Positions 24,401 to 33,530 of a DNA stretch of 64,000 bases are shown here, piece by piece. This DNA is from Telmatactis stephensoni (taxonomy: Eukaryota > Cnidaria > Anthozoa > Actiniaria > Isophelliidae). The first letter of the stretch is position 1. Every line of letters starts with the position of its first letter. The notes below the pieces were generated by a model that saw only the letters and a program-made list of their open reading frames with translations, was not told where the DNA came from and did no database searches. A program made the translations under genes and the position numbers. The stretch lies in the NCBI GenBank assembly GCA_029948255.1, contig JALIZF010001844.1, forward strand, positions 124,001-188,000, written 5' to 3'.

Positions 24401-27400
24401 TCAGTTTTAGTTTATTTATCGTCATCCATTGATCAATATCAGATAAGCAGTTCTCAATCATAGCCATTGTTTGGTCCATAGCAGCATCGTCATTACATGT
24501 AAAGGGTATGTAGAGTTGGGTGTCATCGGCATATAGATGGAATGACATATTATGATTACGTAGAATATCAGCCACAGGAGAGGTGTACAGAAGATACAGC
24601 ACAGGTCCAAGAACAGATCCCTGGGGAACACCACAATCCAATTTAGCAGAATCAGATGAACCACCATCCAAGGCAACATACTGTGAACGGTCAGAAAGAT
24701 AAGACTCAAACCACTGGAGCGCATTACCACGTATACCAAATTTAGATTTAAGTCGATTCAACAAGATACCATGATCAACAGTGTCAAAGGCAGCTGACAG
24801 ATCAAGGAGTAGAAGTACAACACAATTTCGATTATCTATTGCATGAAGGATATCATTTTGAACACGTACAAGAGCAGTTTCACAGCTGTGGAGACATTTG
24901 TAGGCAGATTGAAAGGGTTCATGGAGATCATTTATTGACAGGTAGGTGTTAAGTTGTACAGCAACAATCTTTTCGATCATCTTGGAAACAGCTTTCAGAT
25001 TTGAAATGGGACGATAATTGGCAAGGACTTCGTGATTAAGGGATGATTTCTTGAGAAGCGGTTTTAAAACAGCAACCTTCAAAGAAGGAGGAACATAGCC
25101 ATTTTCAAGCGATAAGTTAATAATATTGCAGATGACAGGTAGCAGGGTGCCATAATGATCAATTAAAAGACTTGAAGGAATAGGATCTAAACAGCAGGAT
25201 TTCGATGACAGCTTCTTAGAGATTAGTAACAATTCATCACAGGTAGTTGGATTGAACGATTCTAAACAACAGCTAAGCCTTGTGGGATGATCCAGTGCAG
25301 AAAAACGATTTGGTTCGGAAACAAAAGAAGGTAGATGGTCGCGTATATTTATTATCTTGTTTTTGAAAAAGTGTATAAAGTTGTCGGCAAGAACTTTAGG
25401 TGATTGAGATGACGGTAATTGTTTTTCAGGTGACCTGTGTAGAAGACGATCAATTGCACGAAAAAGGGCATTACTATCAGAACCAGCATCAGAGATTAAT
25501 TTAGAATAGTAGTTCATTTTAGCTTCAAAAATCATACTTTTAACTACATTGCATTGCGTAACATACATTTGCCAATCAATCGTGAGACGGGAACGACGCC
25601 AACGTCTTTCAAGATTGCGACGTTTGGTTTTATTATCTTTGATATCATCAGTATACCAAGGCGCTCTAGGACGTTGAGATATCAGTTTTGATCGTAAAGG
25701 AGCATGTCTGTCAAGAAGTGTAGATAAAACAGAGTCATATTGATTGCAGAGTTCAGTTAAATCAGTCGCAGGAGATTTAACTAATGGTGAATCAGCAAGA
25801 TCGGAACGAAATACGTCTTTATCCACAAGGCGAAGTTTTCTATATGATACAACTTTAGTACATAACTTTGATTTGGATACAGAGAGGTTGCAGTGAACAG
25901 CATAATGATCAGATATGACAGGGTCATGTATTTGAATATTTCTAACTGACGACTCATCAGAACGAGTAATGATAACATCAAGAACGTGCTTACTTCTGTG
26001 AGTTGGCATTGTAGAATTAAGAACAGATAAGTTGAAGCAGTCTAACACATCTAAAAATCGTTTAGCATTACTTTCTGTTGGATTTTCAATGTGAAAATTG
26101 AAATCACCAGTGATAAGTAATTTACCAGGCAAAGTAATAATACGTTCCAATAAAGTGGGGAATTCAGCAAAAAAGACGTTGTAATTTGAACCATTAATAG
26201 TTGAACGAGGTGGACGATAAACAATAACAATTCGGAATAAACAGGTACTCGAACGAAAAACTGCCTCCATGTATTCAAATGACTTAAAAGATGTGTTCTT
26301 TAGGATTTCAATTTTTGGAGTGTTCCTGAACAAGATACCAATGCCACCACCGGTACGGTTAAGGCGAGGTACATGTGAGAACAGATAGCCAGTAGGACAA
26401 ATGTCACGAGTAATATAGTCACAACTAAAATCATTAGACTTTAACCATGTTTCAGTAATTGCCAAGATATCAATGTCACTATCATTAACCACATAGTCTT
26501 TAATCTGAAGAGATTTATTATTAATGGATCTTGCGTTTAGAAGACAAAAATTTAGTAGTTGGCTAGATTGTTTAACTGGCGGTTTGCGGGCCACTATGTC
26601 AGTAGGTGACCTTTGATAATTGGTGACCGACTTTTTACCACCACGTTTGCCTCTGAAACGAAAAATACCAAGCTCTTTGAGTGTAGTTGACAGACAGGAG
26701 GGGGAATAATGCAGTGAGTTGTGTCGTAAATTAAATAGTTCAGAACGGCTATAAACAGACTTGGCCAAGCGGGAAATTTGAAATTCATGAGGATCAAATC
26801 TTTCAAGCGGAAAAGCAGGGTCACCATTTAACACAGGTCCAGGATTTGAATGAACATCCATGTATACAGTTATGTCAGTAGGGGGATCATGACCAGGAAT
26901 TGATAAAGATGTGAATCCATGCTTTGTAAGTTTAGCAGAAGAGAAGCACGATGAGAAGAAACTTGCACATAATGTGATACGACGTTTAACACTGACCAAC
27001 GGACAAACATTCCACAAAAATAAAGTCTTGAAATCATTGATAACCAAAGATCCACCAAGAAAATTCAGCTTTTTCTCATCACAAACAGAAAATGAGTGAT
27101 TCTTGACATAAAAGAAATAATTAAAACCATGGAAAAAAGATAAATACGAAATAAACACTAAGAGAACAGAATGTGTGGCCGCCATGGTAGGCGCCGGAAG
27201 TAATAAGCAAAAAAAAAATTGTGGTAATAAATGTCGTACTGTTTACTAGGTACACTTATATAATCAACACTTAAATAACACCTTCCTTTTATAAAATTGT
27301 TGTTATACTGTTACGTACACTTTATCTTTGTCAAGAATTTCTCACCTCTATATTTCTTTACTATCACATCAAATCCTGCTTCTTTAAGCCACTCCACCTC

Positions 27401-30400
27401 TTGTTCTAAAGACAGAAGTAAACATTATAATATACATCAGTGAGTACGTATGTTATGAAAACTGAACCCCAAATTCAAGTTGAAGCTGAAAACAGTTACA
27501 TCTCAAAATGGTCTAAGATAGTACCAGTGGCTTTCCTGTATCAAAATATTAATACCTGCATGTATATCAAAAAGTTACTCTACCACTAAACAGGCTAAAT
27601 TTATTGCACCCATTCATTATTGTAATGGTATAGAGCGATTTTCGTATGAGTGGGAAACTTACCGCGCCGTACCGTGACTGTATCAATACCGTAGTTCCTT
27701 TAAAAACATTCGAAATTCCTACCGTAACCATACCGTGCCGTTTTCCAAGTCATACGAAATCAACTCGACTAGTGTCATGGTACTGAAAATACTATACACC
27801 CCAAAGGAGCCCAGGGACACATTTCTCAAAAGACTCAATAACTTTATGGGGTATATAATAGTTTATAATGAGGATTAAGTCCCTCCCTTCTATAACCCAA
27901 TTATAATAATAATAAAATTTTGAGTATACTAGTTATAACAATTTGATTTTCAATATCATTTATCTTATGAATGCATTGTATAATCACATCTGGGATATAC
28001 AAAAACTGATTTCAGTCAATGATTTCCTAATATTTATTTCAGTCTAGGCTTATGTCAGATTATGTGATTAATGTTTGTGTAATATCTTCAGATTATTGCA
28101 CATATACAGCTAGAATCATGATGATAATATTAGTACATGTACCACAATTTCGTCTTTTTGTATACATGTAAGACAAAACATGTGGAATCAAATCACATAC
28201 TCAGCTTGATCAGAAACTAAAATATGATAATATATTTTACATTTGTAGCTACATCTAGCTACATCTAGCTTACTTACCATTCTGCTTTTGAACAAGAATG
28301 CGAATCATTAAACAAAATGCTGGTCTTTTGACAACACATGATTGCACACATGTATAAAAGTGACCAGTAACAAATTTTGTCTTCAATGGTAAAATACGCA
28401 TGGTTTTGCTCCTTTGTCAGTTGCTCTTTAGTAATAATTCTTTAAGGTTTACTTTTGTAGAATAGATACATGTAGCAAACTTACAAGCTACATAACAACA
28501 GAGAGAATGTTGTACCTACTTTTGCATCCTGTTTTATAGTTTTTACCTGGATATGAACAGGCAAATACTCTAAATGGACACACTACCTCACGTACATGTA
28601 CAAGCAGTCTGGAATCAGTTAACAAAGGTCAAGAGCAAAGGTCAATCAGAAGGGGGTCTCACAAACACTTAAAACATATCTTTATTGTTGTAGTTGATTA
28701 ACCTTTAGAAAGATGTACAGTCAAATAGCCATTAAACAAACTCATTAATTGTAAAAATTTAATTTTACATTATTTTAGCTTTAAAGGGTATTTACTAATA
28801 TAGATATTGTGAAATAATCCTATCATGATCATCGCTAAATTTAGTAGAGAACTGAAGACAAATCAGATAGACTGGTACTACAGAAGAAACTTGCTGGAAC
28901 TTGTTAAAATTGATAGCTATTTTAGATGCTACGTCATTGCATGCCAAATGCAGGAAGAGGATGCTGTCATTAACATCTTTTCCTGAGTATGACTGAGTTT
29001 GAATGCATGCCAAAAACTCCCAAGCATGCATGTATTATAGCATCACGTAATACTAGGCCTCATCAATTACAATTTAATGCCCAAACCTGCAAAATGACCC
29101 AAGGTCACATTAATGAAACTTATTCCTTGTAATTTCCGAGTGAAGCTATTATGCTTGGCAGCTAAAACAATAGCTACATCAGCATTTTTTCATTACAAGT
29201 GCAAAGGTTTTGTTGAAGTATGTGTAACCCCTGCAGTGATGGAATGATGTGTGATAATATTTTTTTACAATATTTTATGAGAGCCTACTTGCACAAACGA
29301 TTCTCAGTAGGGCCTTACAATAAATAATAAAAACAAGAAATAATAAAGAATAAATAAATAATAAAACTAATAATATTTAACAATGTAAAAAATGTAACAT
29401 GTAGATAATAAGGTAAAATGCTAAAACTATAAAATACTCCTAAGTTTTGTTTTAAAAATAAAATACTGTATGTGATGATTTATTAGCTTCTCTAAGATGT
29501 AAATCTAATTCATTATATTCCTAAGTGGAAATTATCTGATGCATGTATATGGTAAACATTATTTCTACTTGATGAACAATTAAAATCAATCTCTACATTT
29601 AAGCATTTATATATAATTATAGTTACTAGACGATGGAACTTTTGCCTACTAGCTAATTTTTCAAATACTTAAAATACTTAATGATTCAGTTGCCAAGCTA
29701 TGTATTGGCTTATTGAAAATAACTTTGGCGACCTTATTCTGGAAAAATTTGTAAATAACTCATCAAAACTTCATTATTTTTGTTGCCCCAAACAATGTCT
29801 CCATAATCACTGACAAACAGAGGAACAATAATAAACTATTGTATAAAGTTAATGTAATAAAATAAATAAATAAACGATCCCATCCAAGGAGAAAAGGTCA
29901 CACTAGGGCAACTTCTGTATGTGCGAAAAAAATTGCTGTGTCATGACTGTGCCAGTGCCAAAAATGCCTATAAAAACATTGGAAATTCCTGTCATTCCTG
30001 GACAGGGCATCACATGTGGCATGAGTTTCTTGTTTGTTCTCTCCCTTGCTTCGAGGGTTTTTTCTCCAGGTACTCCGGTTTCTCCTTCTTCAGTAAAAAC
30101 GTACTAGTTTTGATCTAAGCTGTGCTCTGTGATCAGACATGGGTCGTAAAGTGGCTGCTATGTGTGTGTGTATATAAATTTGTATGTAAATGTGTAAATG
30201 TGCAACTGTCTCCTAATGAAAGCGCCTTTGTATACCTTCAACTCGATCATGGTGAGCTGTGCCGCCCTTCGTAATTCAGCACTTGGAGCTGCAAGGAAGG
30301 GCGATAAGCTACCCCAAATTAATTTATTCATTTATCTATTTATTTATTTATTTATTTCATAACCATACTGTGACACAACCATGCTGTTTTCACAGTCATA

Positions 30401-33400
30401 TGGAAACTGCATGCTCTATATAAATAATTTCATATTTCAAAACCATGCAAAAATCAGCCTGCTTTATTTATAGTATCATGTGAATTTATTTTGGACAGAC
30501 TATATAATTATATTGTTACTATTTGTGGATGCAATGACATCAACTTCCTGTTGCTAAAAATAACCTTAAGCGCAAGCACATCATGCAGACATCAATAACA
30601 GTTTTACTTTCTTAGTATTATGGTCTCTTCCTACTAATAATTATTTAATTCATCAACGGTGATGAGGTTGGGTGGTGGCATGAGGTGTCTAAATGCTGCC
30701 TCGAGGGACATGCTTTCCCAGTAGCATCAAAACCAAGAACTATGTAACTGGAAATTGCAGTAAACATTTTGCTTTTTGCTCTTTGACAGCAAATTACACA
30801 AACAAAACAATGTCTTATATTAATTTACTGTGACCTCTGCAAAGCAGTATGTTTTGAGATACCTCAACCTAAGTGGTATTGGGACCACAAAACATACATG
30901 TAAGTGTTTCCATTGGCCACAGTAAAACTGTGTTAAAATTTGTCCCTTATGTAATATAGTGTTAAATATACAATTAAAATCAATCTCTACATTTAAGCAT
31001 TTATATATAATAGTTACTAGACGATGGAACTTTTGCCTACTAGCTAATTTTTTAAATACTTAAAATACTTAATGATTCAGTTGCCAAGCTATGTATTGGC
31101 TTATTGAAAATAACTTTGGCGACCTTATTCTGACAAACAGAGGAACAATAATAAACTATTGTATAAAGTTAATGTAATAAAATAAATAAATATTACGATC
31201 CCATCCAAGGAGAAAAGGTCACACTAGGGCAACTTCTGTATGTGCAAAAAAAATTGCTGTGACATGACTGTGCCAGTGCCAAAATACCTATAAAAACATT
31301 GGAAATTCCTGCCATTCCTGGACAGGGCATCACATGTGGCATGAGTTTCTTGTTTGTTCTCTCCCTTGCTTCGAGGGTTTTTTCTCCAGGTACTCCGGTT
31401 TTTCCTCCTTCAGTAAAAACGAACTAGTTTTGATCTAAGCTGTGCTCTGTGATCAGACATGGGTCGTACAGTGGGTGCTACGTGTGTATGTATATAAATT
31501 TGTATGTAAATGTGTAAATGTGCAACTGTCTCCTAATGAAAGCGCCCTTGTATACCTTCGACTTGATCACGGTGAGCTGTGCCGCCCTTCGTAATTCAGC
31601 ACTTGGAGCTGCAAGGAAGGGTGATAAGCTACCCCAAATTAATTTATTCATTTATTCATTTATCTATTTATTTATTTATTTATTTCATAACCATACTGTG
31701 ACATAACCATGCTGTTTTCACAGTCATATGGAAACTGCATGCTCTATATAAATAATTTCATATTTCAAAACCATGCAAAAATCAGCCTGTTTTATTTATA
31801 GAGCATGTGAATTTATTTTTGGACAGACTATATATTATATTGTTACTATTTGTGGATGCAATGACATCAACTTCCTGTTGCTAAAAATAACCTTAAGCGC
31901 AAGCACATCATGCAGACATCAATAACAATTTTCCTTTCTTAGTATTATGGTCTCTTCCTACTAATAATTATTTAATTCATCAACGGTGATGAGGTTGGGT
32001 GGTGGCATGAGGTGTCTAAATGCTGCCTCGAGGGACATGCTTTCCCAGTAGCATCAAAACCAAGAACTATGTAACTGGAAATTGCAGTAAACATTTTGCT
32101 TTTTGCTCTTTGACAGCAAATTACACAAACAAAACAATGTCTTATATTAATTTACTGTGACCTCTGCAAAGCAGTATGTTTTGAGATACCTCAACCTAAG
32201 TGGCATTGGGACCACAAAACATACATGTAAGTGTTTCCATTGGCCACAGTAAAACTGTGTTAAAATTTGTCCCTTATGTAATATAGTGTGCATTAAAAAT
32301 ACAACAGAACTTATTATAGCAGCAATTAAGACATCAATATAAAAAAGTCAGTGAACATTGATCAAATTGCAATCAATCTCTCCCAAGAGAAGTTGACTTT
32401 CAGTTGTCCTATTTCATTGTTAAGTTACAGCTCATTTATGAGGGGGACAGAATCAGCTTACTAAAACAATAGAAATTTGAACAAAATTTCCTCTGCTAAA
32501 TAAAGTTTAATCTCCAATAGTCTGATTTCTAAATATAAAGATGTATCAACATTAAACAATAAACAATATTTATCGCATTTGGTGGCTGTTTCCATTTTGC
32601 TGTTCTAGAAAATGCTTTTTATCATCAATTTTCTTTGTGTTGTTCCTGTTTTGTCCCCTCCGACTGAGATCCTTAGCATTTAAACAATAGATTGTTTTGA
32701 TGTGACATCATAGACCAGATTATACATGAGTGTGAAAAGGACCACTCCATGCCAATGGCTGTGTCAGTGCCATGTTGTCTATAAAACACTTGAAATTCCT
32801 ACCATAGTGGTGCCATGACAGTGTGATGCCATTTTCACAGTCATACGAAATCTAATCTGACTAATTAAATAGAGCAATTGAAGGGCTTCCTATGAAAATG
32901 ACTTAAGTGACTTTTTGATTTTTTCAATGGTATAAAATTATGTCAATTAATTAACTTTTCTGTGCCAAAAATTCAATGTCTGGACATCCATCAAAAAGTC
33001 ACTTAGGTCGTTTTCACAGAGAACCCTTCATTATCATCAATATACTATGTAGGCCAAATAACAAACTGCCCTCTTGAAAATGCGCTGTTCAGTGGGCGAA
33101 AATTGAATTTGACGGGCCGCAAATACATTTGCAGCCCAGTTGCTGATGGCTGAGAAGGCATCGCTCGACAGCCTAGTATATTGATGATAATGAGAATGGC
33201 ATGACTTTTGTCGAGCATATCATTTATTTGTGGCCCTTGTAGCATATCATTTGCACCCTCTCTGCACTAGGGTGCAAATGAAGCTACTCAGGCCACAAAT
33301 AAACAATATGCCCTCCAAAAGTCATGTTATTGTCCTTTTATTGAAAGCCACTTTTTACAGGGTGACCTTCAATAATAACTACAATACACACCTCCAGGAA

Positions 33401-33530
33401 CATCTTTGTCTTCATGCTCATCTTCAGATGGTTGAGGAACTCGACTCTCCTCCACAGCTCTGAACTCATTCCAGAACTCATCCAGCTGGTCTAGTGCAGG
33501 AAATGGGCGATTTTTAACCCTTAATGCCAT
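12470..33530 (-). CDS. ARHGAP18/28/40-like: ARHGAP18/28/40-type Rho GTPase-activating protein
   Basis: Seventeen coding exons join in phase (804 aa): 33392-33530, 27346-27405, 21941-22564, 21092-21318, 20258-20317, 19484-19649, 19153-19244, 17799-17823, 17544-17596, 17192-17292, 16046-16104, 15755-15837, 14665-14859, 13781-13858, 13600-13698, 13054-13303, 12470-12573. The RhoGAP domain starts near residue 428 (TGIFGVPLQ). The arginine finger is in EEGILRVPGS, about R473, and the conserved NKMNLNNVAMIMAPNLF is near 580-595. Family marks outside the domain are DMEKVRSLALIELTAL before it and HAEWIIKP at the C-terminus; the N-terminal EVEWLKEAGF and SSLTRKQAEAVKRRIDTL also fit. Members of this family speed GTP hydrolysis by Rho-class GTPases and affect cytoskeleton and cell shape. 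The Ser/Thr-rich segment in exon 3 looks disordered. Which of the three vertebrate paralogues is closest cannot be told by eye. Confidence 0.93.
12721..13006. repeat. MITE-like element, CCTATTTCAAT ends, copy 1
   Basis: ACACCTATTTCAATAAACG on the left faces TTGAAATAGGTATAT on the right. The core includes CCTACGCGACTCACCCGAAA and TCTAGTCGCGAAGGCT. It shares its whole length with 40941-41227. It sits in the last intron of the RhoGAP gene. Confidence 0.85.
14860..15754. other. Intron of the RhoGAP gene
   Basis: It contains a C/T-rich repeat fragment (about 15005-15060, reading GCAGCCCCCTAAACCC) and a stretch with several TTGGATTTTCC and TTGGATTTCCATG words facing ATGGAATTCC-type words (15180-15370). 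This may be a decayed inverted repeat. No exon signal was seen. Confidence 0.45.
16105..17191. other. Intron of the RhoGAP gene
   Basis: Between the exons at 16046 and 17192 there is ordinary AT-rich sequence to about 16680, then the inverted-repeat element at 16685-16850 and its flanking relative with repeated GTCCAATTACA words. Confidence 0.5.
16685..16850. repeat. Inverted-repeat element with TCCAATT arms
   Basis: ATTAATGATGGTAATAGGAC faces the inverse of GTCCTATTACTAATTAATC. The inner arms AGTCCAATTCGGTCTG and AGACAGAATTGGAC converge on a short GC-rich loop at about 16757-16771. The sequence to about 17098 repeats TGTCCAATTACA and TCCTATTACA words and a CTGATTGGCTCTGG word, so the true element may be longer. 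Confidence 0.75.
17955..18525. repeat. Composite inverted-repeat block
   Basis: The left part holds TATAAAGAACGAGAGAGAG and GTGTTTTATCGG. The middle (18225-18335) holds the inverse, ending TCTCTCGTTCTTTATAC. In addition 18040-18215 (AACTCATTAATAATTC, TTTACATCAACTTTAACCTC, GTTGGAGTTTTTTAAG) is inverted at 18330-18520. It looks like two related palindromic elements in each other or back to back. It lies in a RhoGAP intron. Confidence 0.8.
18576..18850. repeat. (TAATA)n microsatellite, about 55 units
   Basis: A perfect pentanucleotide array over about 275 bp. The 105-residue tyrosine/isoleucine/leucine ORF across it is a repeat artefact. Such a long perfect array is expected to vary in length between individuals. 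Confidence 0.98.
20099..20229. repeat. MITE-like element, GGAGCCAGTTGTAC ends
   Basis: GGAGCCAGTTGTACAAAGCC faces GGCTTCGTACAACCAACTCC. The inner GTGCTATCCACTGGATAA faces TTATCCAGTGGATAAC. It ends about 28 bp short of the exon at 20258-20317, so it lies within the intron immediately after that exon's 3' end on the minus strand. Confidence 0.85.
20535..21027. repeat. 22-bp minisatellite, about 22 copies
   Basis: The unit reads approximately ACCTTACCAACCACTTACTG AC. Units vary at ACTTACTG versus ACTTCCTG or ACTTCCCG and a few are shortened. It lies in the intron between the exons at 20258 and 21092 of the RhoGAP gene. Units directly abut, with no spacers. Confidence 0.95.
21553..21625. repeat. 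Decayed copy of the TGTGTCAGTGCCATG repeat family
   Basis: GCTGTGTCAGTGCCATGACA, GTCTATAAATACATT and GCATTTTCAGTCATAC match, in order, the copies at 32717-32853 and 10588-10942. Confidence 0.55.
22565..23598. other. Intron of the RhoGAP gene, left of the LINE
   Basis: It contains the inverted repeat at 23082-23270. Two CCAATCAGAG words with CGCG context follow (23298, 23374), and near 23476-23575 TGATCACACACAAA faces TTTGTGTGTGATCA as a further inverted pair. No coding signal was seen. Confidence 0.5.
23082..23270. repeat. Long-arm palindromic element
   Basis: AACAAATAGATTCCATTTTT through GACGTCAAAATGTGGTGAGA on the left is answered almost base for base by TCTCACCACATTTTGACGTC through ATGGAATCTATCTGTT on the right. 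Arms are about 75 bp around a short GC-containing loop (GAGACGAAGTCGAG). Confidence 0.9.
23679..27185 (-). CDS. LINE polyprotein: 2A-like motif, APE endonuclease, reverse transcriptase
   Basis: 1168 residues without a stop. The start is supported by a strong Kozak context (ACCATGG). Residues 5-28 are very hydrophobic. Residues 110-117 read DVHSNPGP, a 2A-like motif of the D-x-x-x-NPGP type. The APE endonuclease occupies about 212-435, with Asn in LLNARS, Glu in ITETWLK, ITGDFNFHI and SDHYAVH. The RT follows, with NYRPISNL, motif A LLLDLSAAFDTVDH (about 791-805), motif B GVPQGSVLGP and YADD at 885-888. The C-terminal ELWNALPSSIRNS block is typical of this clade. There is no separate upstream ORF1. 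All catalytic motifs look intact, so the copy may be young. 2A-like sequences have been described in APE-type LINEs of sea urchins and other invertebrates (established), so the class is known but activity of this motif is untested. Confidence 0.93.
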   Translation of the reverse strand: MAATHSVLLVFISYLSFFHGFNYFFYVKNHSFSVCDEKKLNFLGGSLVINDFKTLFLWNVCPLVSVKRRITLCASFFSSCFSSAKLTKHGFTSLSIPGHDPPTDITVYMDVHSNPGPVLNGDPAFPLERFDPHEFQISRLAKSVYSRSELFNLRHNSLHYSPSCLSTTLKELGIFRFRGKRGGKKSVTNYQRSPTDIVARKPPVKQSSQLLNFCLLNARSINNKSLQIKDYVVNDSDIDILAITETWLKSNDFSCDYITRDICPTGYLFSHVPRLNRTGGGIGILFRNTPKIEILKNTSFKSFEYMEAVFRSSTCLFRIVIVYRPPRSTINGSNYNVFFAEFPTLLERIITLPGKLLITGDFNFHIENPTESNAKRFLDVLDCFNLSVLNSTMPTHRSKHVLDVIITRSDESSVRNIQIHDPVISDHYAVHCNLSVSKSKLCTKVVSYRKLRLVDKDVFRSDLADSPLVKSPATDLTELCNQYDSVLSTLLDRHAPLRSKLISQRPRAPWYTDDIKDNKTKRRNLERRWRRSRLTIDWQMYVTQCNVVKSMIFEAKMNYYSKLISDAGSDSNALFRAIDRLLHRSPEKQLPSSQSPKVLADNFIHFFKNKIINIRDHLPSFVSEPNRFSALDHPTRLSCCLESFNPTTCDELLLISKKLSSKSCCLDPIPSSLLIDHYGTLLPVICNIINLSLENGYVPPSLKVAVLKPLLKKSSLNHEVLANYRPISNLKAVSKMIEKIVAVQLNTYLSINDLHEPFQSAYKCLHSCETALVRVQNDILHAIDNRNCVVLLLLDLSAAFDTVDHGILLNRLKSKFGIRGNALQWFESYLSDRSQYVALDGGSSDSAKLDCGVPQGSVLGPVLYLLYTSPVADILRNHNMSFHLYADDTQLYIPFTCNDDAAMDQTMAMIENCLSDIDQWMTINKLKLNKDKTEFLLLFSKHNPQKSIPTLNFGNDQIKPSESARNIGVIFDSTLSMVPHVNSVCKSAFYHLRNIAKIRKYLSAKTAETLIHAFVTSKIDQYNCLLYGLPSHLISKLQSVQNAAARLITYTHKYDHISPVLIKLHWLPVADRIKFKILLITYKSLYDLAPSYISEMISRYHPPRRLRSSSSLLLEHKKYQLKSYGYRSFSVSAPELWNALPSSIRNSDSLSSFKTSLKTHLFKIAFNL
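26835..26858 (-). other. 2A-like ribosome-skipping motif DVHSNPGP
   Basis: Codons 110-117 of the LINE ORF. If active, the bond between G116 and P117 would not be made, giving a 116-residue N-terminal peptide with a hydrophobic segment and a separate endonuclease-RT protein beginning with proline. The canonical motif is D(V/I)ExNPGP; here His replaces Glu at the third position. This is a variant whose efficiency cannot be judged by eye. Confidence 0.7.
27637..27761. repeat. MITE-like element, TTTCGTATGA ends
   Basis: ATTTTCGTATGAGTGGGAAA faces TTTTCCAAGTCATACGAAAT. The core has ACCGTGACTGTATCAATACC and TTTAAAAACATTCGAAATTC, the family landmarks. Confidence 0.75.
29470..29840 (-). pseudogene. 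Decayed LINE reverse-transcriptase C-terminal fragment
   Basis: On the minus strand the three frames together read blocks such as VSDYGDIVWGN, FQNKVAKVIFNKPIHSLATE and ASRQKFHRLVTIIIYKCLNV, interrupted by stops and frameshifts. The order (YGDIVWG, QN-KVAKVI, LATESL, RRKFHR, IYKCLN) is that of LINE ORF2 tails. Part of it is repeated at 30970-31145 in the second copy of the tandem duplication. Confidence 0.6.
29577..30969. repeat. 1.39-kb tandem duplication, copy 1
   Basis: Sequence from ACAATTAAAATCAATCTC to the end of this copy recurs with few differences at 30970-32288. The unit carries part of the LINE relic, a SINE-like stretch with the words GAGGGTTTTTTCTCCAGGTA and CTCCGGTTT, a TTTA-repeat tail, and an AAGAGACCATAATACTAAG-type inverted-repeat arm. 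It lies in the first coding intron of the RhoGAP gene. Confidence 0.92.
30000..30358 (+). mobile_element. SINE-like retroposon with (TTTA)n tail, copy 1
   Basis: TCGAGGGTTTTTTCTCCAGG, TACTCCGGTTTCTCCTTC, GTCTCCTAATGAAAGCGCC and AGCACTTGGAGCTGCAAGG are followed by a tail of TTTATTTATT at about 30325-30358. A TACTCCGGTTT box followed by AAAGCGC and a short-repeat tail resembles short retroposons of marine invertebrates. Family membership is an inference. Confidence 0.5.
30970..32288. repeat. 1.39-kb tandem duplication, copy 2
   Basis: It is nearly identical to copy 1 but lacks about 70 bp after ACCTTATTCTG and has small indels in the TTTA tail. The join GTGTTAAATATACAATTAAA marks the duplication boundary. 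Divergence of a few percent by eye suggests a fairly recent event. Confidence 0.92.
31320..31687 (+). mobile_element. SINE-like retroposon with (TTTA)n tail, copy 2
   Basis: This is the second copy of the 30000-30358 retroposon, produced by the tandem duplication rather than by an independent insertion, because the flanks match on both sides. Confidence 0.5.
32717..32853. repeat. MITE-like element, CAGTCATACGAAAT end
   Basis: ATACATGAGTGTGAAAA faces ATTTTCACAGTCATACGAAA. GCTGTGTCAGTGCCATG and CTTGAAATTCCTACCATAG are family words. Confidence 0.7.
32878..33033. repeat. MITE-like element, AATGAAGGGTTC family, copy 2
   Basis: TTGAAGGGCTTCCTATGAAA faces TTTTCACAGAGAACCCTTCA. The core matches 9532-9682, including AAGTGACTTTTTGAT, TTCAATGGTATAAAAT and ACATCCATCAAAAAGTCACT. 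Confidence 0.85.
33199..33331. repeat. Inverted-repeat element
   Basis: CATGACTTTTGTCGAGCATA faces TATGCCCTCCAAAAGTCATG. The inner TATTTGTGGCCCTTGTAGC faces GCTACTCAGGCCACAAATA around TTGCACCCTCTCTGCACTAG. It ends about 60 bp short of the first coding exon's 3' border at 33392. Confidence 0.8.

Larger units (their letters stand above)
23599..27205 (-). mobile_element. L2/CR1-type LINE, apparently near full length
   Basis: The element encodes one long intact ORF (23679-27185). Its 3' end, read on the minus strand, has a hairpin AGCGCTTAGAGC...AAGCGCTTTATAAATTG followed by an ATT-repeat tail at 23599-23612, the classic L2/CR1 3' end. The 5' end appears to lie only about 20 bases ahead of the ATG, at ACTTCCGGCGCC; the outer limit is uncertain because no clear target duplication was found. 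It is inserted in the intron between RhoGAP exons 27346-27405 and 21941-22564, in the same orientation as the gene. Confidence 0.9.

Noticed and set aside
24002..26827. Several 60-94-codon ORFs in other frames of the L2/CR1 LINE
   Set aside because: Shadows of the 1168-residue reading frame.
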